In this document: positions 9,889 through 20,790 of the stretch, one piece after another
Layout: each line of letters opens with the position of its first letter
Position numbering within the stretch: position 1 is the stretch's first letter
NCBI RefSeq assembly: GCF_001540865.1
Contig: NC_033635.1
Location: 10,835,029 to 10,899,028, forward strand
Length of the DNA stretch: 64,000 nt
Source of the DNA: Ananas comosus
Taxonomy: Eukaryota; Streptophyta; Magnoliopsida; Poales; Bromeliaceae
Reading direction: 5' to 3'
Translations under genes and position numbers: made by a program
The notes under the pieces: generated by a model
The model's database searches: none
The model's input: the letters and a program-made list of their open reading frames with translations, nothing else
What the model was told of the DNA's origin: nothing

Positions 9889-12800
9889 TCAATCTTCAAC
9901 ATCCCGAACTTCCGAAGGCTCGGGGAAGATGTCCTTGGATCCCCTCTTGTGGGAGGAGAAAGAGTGTTCTCCATTACTCCCTTGAGACCTCGTTGTGCTG
10001 GACCGTCTTAGTATCCGATCCTCCTTCAGCGGGCCAGGCATGTCCGACAAGCTCTGACGCCAGCTCCCCCAGAACGCGGCGTTCCAGGACCTACGTGACG
10101 ACGTGGCCCTCAGGCTTGAACTATGATCTTCTCTTACGACCTTGAGAGGGTTTTCTAGTGCTCTTAAAATGTACCTCACTGGCGGTCGTTTCAAGGGTTT
10201 AGGGTTCAAGCACGACTTGGCTACTATAGCCATGGCCCAAACCTCCTCTAAGTGGTCCTCGTCGATGATTAGGGTTGGGTCCACAATCTTCGCTATGAGA
10301 TCCTTCTCGTATATGTTGATGTACGGTACTGCACGTTCGAGCCACTCATTGGTTGCCGCGTCGGTTGATCCGCTAATGCCGAGTTTACCGGTTACTAACT
10401 CGAGCAATACTTTTCCAAAGCAGTACACGTCGTAGGCACATGTCGCAGAAGGGGATCCTAAGCATTGTCGATAAGAGATGGAGCATGTAAGCAATCTACA
10501 TAAAGATTATGAGAAAGATTGAAAGCGAACTAAGGACTGTTTGGTTTATCTGAAGCTTTCGATTGAGCTTCTACTTTTAGACCTCAAAGCTTATTTCAAC
10601 TCCACAGCGAAGCTAAATCTAAGCACATAGTTTCTAGAAGTTTCTGCATTCTAGTAGACCAAACAAGCACTCAGACCGATTATTAAATACTTTGGCAAAG
10701 TCGACTTACCGGAAGAACCTTGTTGTTGAGATGCCCTGAGCACCGAGGAAAGAAAACATTGTTAAATCGGTGAGCGACAATGTAATCATGCAATCAATAA
10801 TAGTCCCACATGAAAGTTGCTGACGAAAACGGAAAAAACGAGAACCAAAACTTACTGTGAAAATTTCAGTAACCTGGTGATGACATTTTGGTGGCCTTCA
10901 CCTTCTTGAGGGCATACGTCGCTCAAACTTCCGAGCCGCACTTCAAATTTGTCGTCGAGAAGGATGCTGCTTGCCTGGATATCTCTGCAACCGTATCAGA
11001 AACCCCTTAGAACACTTGAGAACTCACATTCAACGACAAGCGCGGTATATGCCAAGCATTTGGATCATATACAACACTATTTTAGTGAGAATTTAGAGTG
11101 TTACAAATGTAGAACTGAACAGAGTACCTCCTACATTGTGATAATGAATGCGTAATTTGCATAAAATGAACTAAGATTATGCAAAACGATATTATTCAAA
11201 CAGAAAAGGTGTTAGTGAAACCATCCGTATTACATCAAACAGAAATTAAGAGATATAAAGAGGAAGTAATCTGAGAGTGCATTGATTCGGATAGTCTCCA
11301 ATTATCAAGAACACATTTGCTATTCTTAAAGAGAAATTACATGACAAAGGCATATGTAAAATGTAAAAGAACGTAGTAAGTTTTGACTAGCAACCTCTAT
11401 TTGTAATGATGTTTAATGAGACCAAGTAATCTTAATTGTACTCCCATTTATGATCTTATGCATCTGAGGCGAAAATTGCTGCAACAAAATTGCACCAAGG
11501 AGAAACAAAGTGACTAACATCTTTCCGGTAATGAACAATTCGGAGTGGACATTAGTTACTAACCGACGAAAAGGATCGAGAAGGTACCTGTGAACGAGCG
11601 GCGGTGCACATTCGTGATGCAGATAGCTCAGAGCTTCGGCAACCCCGATTGCGATCTTCAACCTCTTTATCCAATCCAACGACTGCGCCCTGTCTTCGTC
11701 CTTCTCGGATTTCCTGTGCAGTGCATTTGCTAGGTCACCGTTTGGCATGAACCGATAAATGAGGAATTTCTCGTCCTCGTTGCTCAAGCAGTGCCCCAAA
11801 AAAGGAACCAATCTATCATGCAGCCCTCTCGAAAACAGATTGAGTTCTGCGGCGTAGGCTCCGTTTTTGACTCGCTTCACGATTACGGGATCCCCTCCTT
11901 GTAAAACTCCGCGGTAGAGGTTGCCCGAGTGCCCATGCTTAACGAGGTTACCGTCCGCAAACTCCGAGGTTGCTCGAAGTAACTGGTCGTAGGTGAACAC
12001 GTCTCCGACCGTAGCGAGAGTCACTGAGACCGGAGCTTGTTGCCGGCCCATCGGACCCGCCGGGCCGGGCGGGACGGCGGTCACAGCGCTGCTCCTCTGT
12101 TCAGCATTTCGTCGAACGCATAATGTGCAACACAATACAGCAGCAGTGACCGAAACTACGAGCACCGTAGCCCCGCCGAGAGCTGCTATGAGTATATACT
12201 TCAAATTCTTATGGCTCTTCTTGTTAGAAGAAGGGGGAGTTACAGTTACAGGGCCATCGTAGGGTTTTATCCCTCTAGAGGAGTAGAAACCCTGGCACTC
12301 ACCAGGGGTCCTCTGGTTCGAAGCATTGCGGAAGCAATTGAGCTCAAAGGCGACATTTTTACGGGGGTTTCCGACGATCCCCGGATCCCCGTCCAAGTAA
12401 TTGCGCGAGATGTCGACGGATTCGAACCGCGCGAGGAGCGAATCGAAGCTTGAAGGGACGGGGCCGTAGAAGCGATTGGCGGAGAGGTCGAAGACGCTGG
12501 AATTGGGGGATGTGGTGGTAGTGGCGGTGGGGAGGGGGCCGGTGAGGAGGTTGTGGGAGAGGTTGAGGAGGCGGAGGGAGGGGAGGGAGAGGAGGGAGGG
12601 GGAGGGGCCACGGAGAGGAGTTTGGAGCTGAGGTCGAGGACGGCGAGGGCGGGGAGGAGGCGGGCGAGGGAGGAGGGACGGAGCCATTAATGGCGGAGCG
12701 CGGAGGTCGAGGAGGCGAGGGTTGTGGGAGCGCGGCGGGCGCGGGAGGGGCCCGGGGAGGGGAAGAGAGGCGTTGAGGGACTCGAGGCGAGGGAGGAGGC

Positions 12801-13179
12801 GGCGGAGCGGGGTCGGGGAGGCGCGGGGGCCCGCGAGGCGCGCGACGCGGGTGCGGCGGAGGCCGGAGAGGGAGAGGCCGACGACGCGGCCGGAGTGGCA
12901 CGAGACCCCGCGCCACTCACTGCAGGGGTCGCCGCGCCGGGGCCAGTCGCGCGCCCGCAGCCCCAGCGACGCCCGCAGCTCCAGCAGCCCCGTCGCCGCC
13001 GCCCCCGCCGGAGACGCCGTCGCCGACGCCGACGCCGGAGACGACGAGCAGAGGAGGAGGAGAGTGGCCGCGAGGAGGGGGAGGGGACGGAGATGCGGAC
13101 ACGTGGCGGAGCGGACGGTGGAGATGCTGTGGCGGCGGCGGCGGCGGCGACGGGAGGGTGGTGGGGTCACGTGAGCCAT
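9889..13179 (-). CDS. LRR receptor-like kinase, At2g16250 type, probable pseudokinase
   Basis: Four exons on the minus strand (13179-11588, 10984-10874, 10735-10710, 10457-9889) encode 765 residues with matching phases. Order: arginine-rich N end, signal-peptide-like hydrophobic stretch (about 32-50), LRR N-terminal cap GDPCSEWRGVSC (83-94), LRRs to about 265, a transmembrane segment (about 328-354) and a kinase fold (about 395-700). K435 in VIVK and the HRD triad (530-532) are present, but the DFG site reads LGSLS (548-552) and the glycine loop is weak, so catalysis is doubtful. The family is a membrane LRR receptor-like kinase. Exon 3 is only 26 bases. Residues 161-190 are out of frame relative to LRR consensus. 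The start chosen is the ATG before MAHVTPPPSR; an upstream extension in the same frame is low-complexity. Confidence 0.85.
10532..10675. mobile_element. Candidate MITE in an intron of the receptor kinase
   Basis: The left end GGACTGTTTGGTTTATC and the inverse complement of the right end (GTGCTTGTTTGGTCTAC) are imperfect inverted repeats around a 110-base centre. TGTTTGG termini are common in small plant TIR elements. No clean target duplication is visible. Confidence 0.45.
12609..12699 (-). other. Three cancelling frame changes within the LRR coding region
   Basis: Upstream (minus strand) the frame ends with RLLDLR, a good LRR start. Then the consensus continues in a second frame as INGSVP from 12691, in a third as SLARLLPALAVLDLSSKLLS from 12671, and returns to the original frame at 12609 with PSPSLLSLPSLRLLNLSHN. 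Each step equals one missing base, three in all, so downstream frame is kept. The annotated protein therefore reads 30 proline/arginine-rich residues here instead of LRR. It may be sequence error in GC-rich DNA or real decay. Confidence 0.7.
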
Positions 13180-16092
13180 CGTGTCATCTTCTCCGCATCC
13201 TCTTCTCTCTCTCTCTCTCTCTCTTATTTCTCTCTCTAGTTTCTCTCTCTTCACACTCTCTCTCTCTCTCCTCTTTCTCTCTCTTATTTCTCTCTCTTCT
13301 TCTTCTTCTTCTTCTTTGTATGGTAAGCTGTGATAACTCACGCCTCCGTTACCGGCAATGGAGGGTCCGTGAAAGGGATAAGGTTTTGAATGATAGTCCC
13401 TAAACTTTCCATCAATATTTATTTGGTCCTTAAATTTTTCTTGCTTTTATATTAGCACTACATATGAAGTTCAAGTAGAAATAAACTTCCCGACGAACTA
13501 AATTCAGGCAAAATTTAATCCTCTTTCAGAACTTATTTTTATTGCTGTGGAATTAAAGTTTTTTCAGTTTTGCTGTTATTTAGCAAAAAATTATTAATAT
13601 TTTATTTTTTCACTCTTTTTTTTTTATAATTGACTTTGATCTACGTTGGAGCCGAAGTAAGATACCATAATTTGAAATTTTTAAGTTTCAAAACTACTTC
13701 ACTTCGACTACAAAATTTAAGCTAATTAGTCTGTTTAATAAATTTATATACGAAAATTACATAAAGTATACTAACGGAATTTCTAAAAATAAACGATGAA
13801 CTTAAAATTTAAAGTTATGATTCAAAATAGTTCATAGTTCGGATATATTCTATATATTTTTTACAATTAAATATTTTTTTTACAAAATAAACAAGTATTT
13901 ATTTATAAAAGTAATAAACTAATATATAAATTAAAAGGAGGGAAAAGGGTGATATTTGGATAGATGCAACTAGGAGGGGGCATTAATGGCAAAAAGTTGA
14001 CCTCAACTGCCACACACTCTCTCTTTCTATTTTTCAGAAACAAAACTAATTATTTAAATTTTAAATTAAAAATTTAAAAGAGTGAGTAACAGGAAATAGC
14101 ATTAAATATTTTCCAAACTGAGGAAACATTTTTAAATTCTCACAGGAATTATTTCTTCCTCCTTTTGTAGGGGTGTAATTGCAAAAATATACAGGGAGAG
14201 GCTAAAATTTGGATTAGTTCCAAAAAAAAAAAAAAAATTATAGGCCATTGCAAAATGGCCCCCTAATTTTAATTTTTTTATTAGAATTATAAACAACTAA
14301 TAGCAAACAGAGGTGATAAATTTACTAAATTTTTTGTTTCAAAACTAACTAAAATATTTTTTAAAAAAAAATTAGAAATTAATTGGATTGAAGGTTATAT
14401 TTCATCATCCCAAATCAATTTCTTATTTAAGTATCTTAATATTCTAAATTATACTTTAATTTAAAAAGCCATAAATTTAAAGAATGTATTTGACTTCAAA
14501 ATTCATTGTATTTATCCATTTGAAAACCAACTTGAATTGACACCTAAATTTAAATTCAAATTCAAATTCAAATTATGATCCCTCCCATATTCAATTTTAA
14601 ACACAATAAGACAACACCATTACTTGAATGGTTTTCATTTCATTTCACCACTATCATATGATTGTGGAAGTACAAATTATGTGAGGACATTAAAATTGCA
14701 TTAAATTAACATGGCCCCACCCTATACCTATTACTTTTTATGTTCAATAGCTTTTTCTTTAAAAAAAATTGTAAAATAAACAATTGAGGACATAGGAAAT
14801 GTGATTAAAATAAGATTTTTCTTCATTTATATATATGTGTGAGAAATTAAATTGGAATTTTAAAGTGAACTTAGGTATTCTACATTAATAAATATCCAAC
14901 TCCTTTACATATTGTTAATGGACATGTACTTAATTAACAACATTTAATTATTAGCACTTAAGGAAACTGTAGATAAAGTTGCAATAGTATCTATTTTTTT
15001 TAATTAACTAAAATTTAAAGTGTTAAAGTTGTAAGTTATTTTCTATTTGGAAAAAGGAATTGAACATTAATTGTAGCAGTATATATATATATATATATAT
15101 TTTTTTTCCAACGTTGCGAATGGTTATGTTAGTACTCAGAAGCGCCACTCATTTCATTATCGTGATAGTACCCATCGAGGACAGTTTAATCATGCAGATA
15201 ATATTATTCATGCGACAAAATCGTGACCAAAATCTCTTATTCATACTTTGACCATGAAATATTGAGGAAAAAAAAGTAATCAATTTTGCGACAAAGAAAT
15301 GAGATTGCGACATCCATTTATTAGAAGCGCCACTCATTTTGTCGCCACTTATATTTCATTTTTTTCTCTCCAATATTTCATGTTAAGGTAATATGGAATC
15401 AGAGAATTCGCTTATGATTTCGTTCTCAAAGTAATATTTATTGTTGTCAGAGCACATATTAGAGCTAACTATATTTTGAACTTTTTTTTGTTGGAACTCG
15501 CTTAAACTTGTTTTAAAAGAAATTGGCTAAACATGTACATGTGATAAATCAATCATTTGAACCATGAGTGGGCTCAATTTTTTATAGTGGATCATATAAA
15601 TATCATCATTGATTCATGTTGTGTGAATTGCATAAATGGAACCTTTACTGTTTGTCACCATGCACCAAAATTAGTTAATTTAATAAAAAATATGAGGAAA
15701 AAGTTTAATGATATATGCATGAGGGTAACAACTTGGTCATACTAGTAAAACTATTATGTTTTTAACAGGCATATAGACGCGCGTGTTCGAATATGTTCCA
15801 TATTTGAGAGATATATATCTTCTGACTACTAGCGTAGTTGGTACAACTATATATTTTTAACTAGCACAGAAACTTGTCCGAATATGTTCCACATTTGAGA
15901 AATATATATCTCCTGACTACTAGTGTAGCTGATCCAACTATATATTTTTAACAAGTATAGAAACTTGTTCAAATATATCACGTACTTGAGAGATAAAGAG
16001 ACTTCACATACTATCTCCTAACTACTAGTGTAATTGGTAAAATTGTATGTTTTAACATGTACAAAAGGTATACTTGAATATCTATCATACTC

Positions 16093-16133
<41 letters not shown>

Positions 16134-17181
16134 GGGCACTTATCCATACAATTATTCCAATGCATCTACTCACCATTGATGCAACAACACTAGCTAGCTA
16201 GCAAAGAATAGGACATATTCATGCAAATAAAGCACATGCATGAGCATGGAACTAACATTCCAAACACCCCCATTTTTCCATTTTCCATCCCCAAATACAG
16301 CAAAGAAGCTGTACCACAGTGTACAACACTGTTGGGCAAGGATCCACAAACATTGGGAGAGTCACCTTCATGTATTAATTAATAAATATTGGGAATGAGC
16401 ACAAGCATTTATGCTCTTTGTACAAAGCATTAAATACCATGATTTTGATAGATTTTGCTGTTAATATATGTAAATAATTAGTTTCATTCTCTTGTGTTCT
16501 TCATCAAGAATTGATGAATCAATTAGTTTTTTCTTTTTCTTTTTCTTTTGTTGAAATTAATGAATTTGTTTCGTTAAGTCAATGAACAGCCACATGATCC
16601 AATAAGTGTGTCTGTTATTAAAAATATATGTAAAATAAAATATAACTATTTTAATTATTTGTTATTCAAGTTTATATGATTAGTGTTGAAAAAAATATAA
16701 TTTTAGAATAGAATAATATGAATTTGCGAAAGAAAGTGCGGAACATAAGCTTTTGAATGAGCATGCTTTTTGTTTTTTAATTTCTCGTCTTTGTAGACTC
16801 CTAAGTCCTAATATTGTGATTTTATCCTTGTACTTTTTTTTGTTATAAAATAAAATAAAATAAAATAAAATAAAATAAATGAATAAGCTTGTATTTGGTA
16901 AAATGTCTAATTTTTCCCACAAAATAACCACAAAACCAAAAAAAGAAATTCGAGCCTGGTCCGATTTTTTTCTTGGGCCACAATAATTAGATCTAACCGG
17001 CCCAACTGAACCGGTCCGGACGCGACCCAACCCACATTAAACCGGGCCGAGAGGCAAAACAAATCTGACCCATTAATAAGAGAGTGCATGGAAAACCAAA
17101 TTAAGGTTAGGGTTTCTCCGAGTCTCCGAACCCTCGTCTTCTACGTCTTCATCGTCCTCGATCCCTCGATCCTCCACCTCG

Positions 17182-17219
<38 letters not shown>

Positions 17220-17239
17220 ACGGGAGAGGGGGGGTGGGG
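13180..17239. other. 4-kb region between divergent genes
   Basis: The first 140 bases are CT/TTC-rich and act as leader or promoter of the receptor kinase. After that the DNA is AT-rich with no gene I can support. Three degenerate tandem copies, each with a CTGACTACTAG(T/C)GTAG core and a TATATTTTTAAC segment, occur at about 15760-16050. A (GA)n tract follows at about 16095-16129 and another at about 17188-17217. TGGGCC motifs near 17 kb are listed separately. Confidence 0.5.
16974..17050 (+). promoter_or_regulatory. Site II-like TGGGCC/GGCCCA cluster upstream of the SHG1-domain gene
   Basis: TGGGCC at 16974-16979 and GGCCCA at 16999-17004 lie about 240-270 bases before the start codon, followed by further GGGCC-like words and by TTAGGGTTT (inverse telo-box) near 17107. 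Site II plus telo-box is a known promoter pairing of constitutively expressed plant genes. Binding by TCP factors is inference. Confidence 0.5.
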
Positions 17240-19748
17240 ATGGAGCGGGAGCGGCGGCGGCGGCGGCGCCCCACGGCGGAGGAGGTGATCGCGAGGCTGA
17301 GGGACGATGGCGACTTCGACTCGCTCCGCCTCAGAATCACCCGCAAGGTCAAGGAGAATGTAAGATCCTTCATTCCTTTCCTCGACTTTGATGTTAAGTA
17401 TGAAACTTTTTTTTGTTGATTCTCTTTGTTTGTGTATAAATACTCGAATTTGCTACATTTCGATACGTGAATTGTGCTATTTGATGGTAGTAGTGGGAGC
17501 TATGGAGTTGGAGAAGTGGGGTGAGACAATTTAGGGTTTAATTACTTGCTTTTAACCATATTGTATGTGCTTTTGATTGGTTAGCTTCATCTTATTATTC
17601 GTTCCGTTACTTGAATTTGATCTTAAGTATGAATCTTTTTGTTGTGATTCTCCATGCGAGTGCATGAATGCTAGAATTTGCTATATTAAGTTAGGAGTTA
17701 TGTAGTTGGAGAAGTTGGATGAGACTATTAGGGTTTAATTACTTGTTTTTAACCATATTGCATGTGCTTTTGATTGATGAGAAAAATATCTTAATTGATT
17801 GCAAATTGTTGCTGATTTTTGGCAAAATTGGAAAACTTTGTCGCCAGAACTGAGTTTAGTTTCCTAAATGCAAAAAAGGGTATTGGTGATGCGTGGGCCA
17901 CATGTTCGTCTAACAAATGTGAATCTAATGATCAAGCGAGTCGGAGAGGGAATTGAATACAGCTTGTGGTGATCAAATGCGAAGTCCACTTGGGGAGGGA
18001 AGAAGCTTGTGCACTTGAGAACCAAAGAAAGACGATATATCTTTTATTAAAGAGAAATCCAAAGTGCAGGAGAAGGGATTGAACTATTATCCCGCCGATC
18101 GACTTTAGAAAGATGGCTAATCTAACATGGACAGTTGTGATTGAGGCGGATTTCGGGATGCAATGTTGGTGAGGGTGTGAATCAGGCAACGACAGAGATG
18201 CAGACGAGCCCCAACTTTGCGGTGGTGGAGGTGGAACCAGTGTGAAGCACGACAGCATGACCATAGGAGGAAGGAGACTACATTACTTCTAAGATTACAT
18301 TCTCCCTATCTTAAAGTTACACTAGCATTACTCCTAGGATAGAGTAAACTGATTGGTGTTATCCTTTATGAGTGTGCCACTTATCGAACAGCTGGGACGA
18401 TTACTGGAGCAGCCATGTCTACGAGTGCATCTGGATGAGCCTGTTGCTCTCCTGCTACCATATAAAATTGGCACCTAATAGTTCGGGTTCATCATTTATT
18501 CGCCTCATCAATCTTCAGTTCGAGGGCTAAGATTGTGCCATGCCCTCAAGCCTCAAACTGGAACTCACAGGCCATTCTTCGGTGTCGACACTAACAAAGG
18601 CAAGAACTCCTCATGAGGTGGTAGACATTATGCTTCACTCGAAGAAGTAAATTATACGGTCTAGTATATTTCAATTTATCTCGTAGGTTTTCTAGATGTT
18701 TAGAGATCTGGGCTAGCACCTTGCAATATATTGTAACATCGTTGTTTTTTTCTTTAAAAAAAAATTCTCGTTCAAGGATAATGTTAGTAAAGAAGTTAAT
18801 TTTGCCACAGGAAGAACTGCGGAACAGCATATTGGCAGAGGTTAAGCAATCGGTGGTACTAAATGAAGAAGGCTCTGAAAAACTGAAAATGAGAGAGCTT
18901 TCAGATGCTATATATCAAGAGCTTGGGTAAGTCGGATTCTAAACTGGGGCTCTTACATATCTATTCCTGCAAATCATCTATGTACATTTGTTCTCCTGTA
19001 AAATCTGAGTTTTCTTATATTGCTAAGGACCCAGCAAAAGTGCAATTTCTACGGAAATACCCCACATCTTATTTAAGGCTGTACACAATTCATGGGTCGA
19101 AGTGGGTTTTGTATTAGAAATTTAAGGAGGGGGTATTTTCTTTTTTAAGCTAAAGGGCATGTACGTGTAAGAAGTTAAGTTTTGATGGGCAAATATGAAG
19201 ATTCAGATGTGACGAGGATGTCTATGTAAAAATCTCAAGTAGATTATCTCTTTTCCTGCTAGTTTCATTTACACTGATTTTTGGATACTCCACACAGGAG
19301 CAAAATTATGGGCCAAATTTCCGATGAGGTGTGGAACATTATAAAGTCAAGCGAGACAGAGATCAGACAAACAGTGGAACTGGTCTACAATAGGTTAGTG
19401 AATCCAGAGGAGAACATAGAAAAGAAAGAAGCTCATGCTTCTCCACGAAAAAAGCACCGAATCAGTGACCAAGAGAATCACGATTCACCGGCAAAACCTT
19501 CTAATTGTGAACCAAATGTTTTGGATGAGAATGAACTAAATGAACCGCCGGGATTCGTTCCAAGTGTTCAGCATAGTGGCACGAATCGTAAATCAGAGAG
19601 CCCGCGGCTTCTTCATGAGGAGAAGCCACGATTACATGAGGAGGAGATGGTTGATCCGCCACCTGGCTTCAGTCCTTGTAGTGATCAGAGTGCTTTACCC
19701 AGAGGTGTCATCGATGAGGATCCGGATGTTCCTCCTGGATTTGGGTGA
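17240..19748 (+). CDS. SHG1/BOD1-domain protein with three PPGF motifs
   Basis: Three exons (17240-17359, 18811-18926, 19298-19748) encode 228 residues with GT-AG introns. Residues about 12-100 (EEVIARLRDDGDFDSLR and the following helical segment) resemble the SHG1/BOD1 domain, found in the yeast COMPASS subunit Shg1 and in animal BOD1 proteins. The C-terminal half is acidic and disordered, with a basic patch PRKKHR (128-133, possible nuclear signal) and PPGF at 162-165, 200-203 and 224-227, each preceded by acidic residues. Function in this plant is unknown; a chromatin or mitotic role is suggested by the family only. The start is the ATG at 17240, after a (GA)n leader. The intron-1 centre (17880-18620) looks like an old insertion. 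Family assignment is moderate, gene structure good. Confidence 0.8.
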
Positions 19749-20465
19749 CAAATTGGATGAACTGTTACTAATTTAGGTTAATCTGCGCTAACTTGAAGCG
19801 AATTTGCGAAACAGTCTTGCAATATTTGTACATAATGCATTGGAGAAAAGCGAGTTTCTTCTTATTGTTTTTGCTTTCGTATGGCTGCTCAATTTGTTTC
19901 AAGAACTGAGGGTTGCAGGCTTTATAGCCATTTTTGTAGCGACTTACTCTGGTCGTAATCTTACACCGTTATAACTTATGAAATTTATATGATTGTTCTA
20001 TGCTGAATGTTATCACCATCCTCCGACTTGTTTCCATACAATTTTGTAATTTTGTGTTTGAATTCAATGGTCATTCCAAAATTTTATACTTATTCGAAAC
20101 AGTGATGAAGTACAGCATTGAAACTGATGGTGTTGAAACCCAGGGTAGAAGTTTTGAGAGTTTTTCTTGTTGTTTAGCCTTATAAGCTTGGTGCAGCAAG
20201 TGATAGTTATGGACAGTACTGCAACTCCTTGCAGAATCTCAGTAAATAACCAATCACATTGATTATTTGGATCGGCGAGGCACTATCGCAGTTTTGTCGA
20301 TTAAAACAAACACAGTTGCATACATTATTTGCTTAATCCCCACATATTCCATGTATGATACCCGAAAAGAAAAAGAGATTAAAAGCATCTAAGATAATCT
20401 GATTATTGCATTGATGATTTGATGAGATCTCACAAGATGCCGCTAACCTAATTCTAGATAGTTTC
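19749..20465. other. Convergent intergenic region
   Basis: This carries the 3-prime ends of the SHG1-domain gene (+) and the 77-residue protein gene (-). No other gene is seen. Confidence 0.5.
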
Positions 20466-20790
20466 CTACTGAGAAACAGTTGTCCGAAGGGGCAGAGAGC
20501 TCTCGATTTCCTTCGTCTCAGAAGCTCTTTCCGCTCTTTCCGCTACAACTTTCGACATTCCGAACATCTGAAACACGAAATGCAGAGGTTTTGACTTCAA
20601 ATTAAAAATCCGATTTTAGAAATTATGCGGGCTTATGGCGGCAAGATGAACACTGTACCTTCTGGATGGTCTTCTGAAAGCAACTTTTGTGCTCATCCAT
20701 TGATGCATGAATGAATTCGTCGATGTGGTCCCTCACATCGGCGAGAAAACTGTCGCTCTCCGATTTCTTCTTTCTGCTGCAGGAGGCCAT
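20466..20790 (-). CDS. Conserved small plant protein, 77 residues, unknown function
   Basis: Two exons on the minus strand, 20790-20659 (44 codons) and 20567-20466 (33 codons plus stop), are joined by a 91-base GT-AG intron. The product starts MASCSRKKKSESDS and continues LADVRDHIDEFIHASMDEHK, CFQKTIQKMFGMSKVVAERA and ends TTVSQ. It is hydrophilic, with a basic N terminus (RKKK) and amphipathic helices, and has no signal peptide or membrane segment. I believe similar small proteins occur across flowering plants but know no function. The exon boundary falls exactly before MFGMSK in phase 0. Upstream, the leader may be spliced as well, since a plausible donor lies near 21606 on the minus strand. 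Coding status is inferred from clean splicing and the balanced composition. Confidence 0.75.

Noticed and set aside
11413..11587. Extension of the receptor-kinase first exon beyond 11588
   Set aside because: The open frame runs on past VHR but loses kinase consensus. A good donor and the next exon completing HRD show that it is intron.
12722..13239. Long arginine- and alanine-rich open frames on the plus strand opposite the receptor-kinase first exon
   Set aside because: They are the antisense reading of a very GC-rich exon. Composition alone keeps them open, and they show no domain or sensible start context.
13180..13341. Upstream in-frame start of the receptor kinase
   Set aside because: The extension is a Glu/Arg low-complexity translation of CT repeats and would bury the signal peptide.
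16141..16420. Moderately complex, possibly conserved segment with CACTGTTGGGCAAGGATCC
   Set aside because: It resembles promoter or leader sequence but no gene follows in either direction within a plausible distance, and no hairpin long enough for a microRNA is evident.
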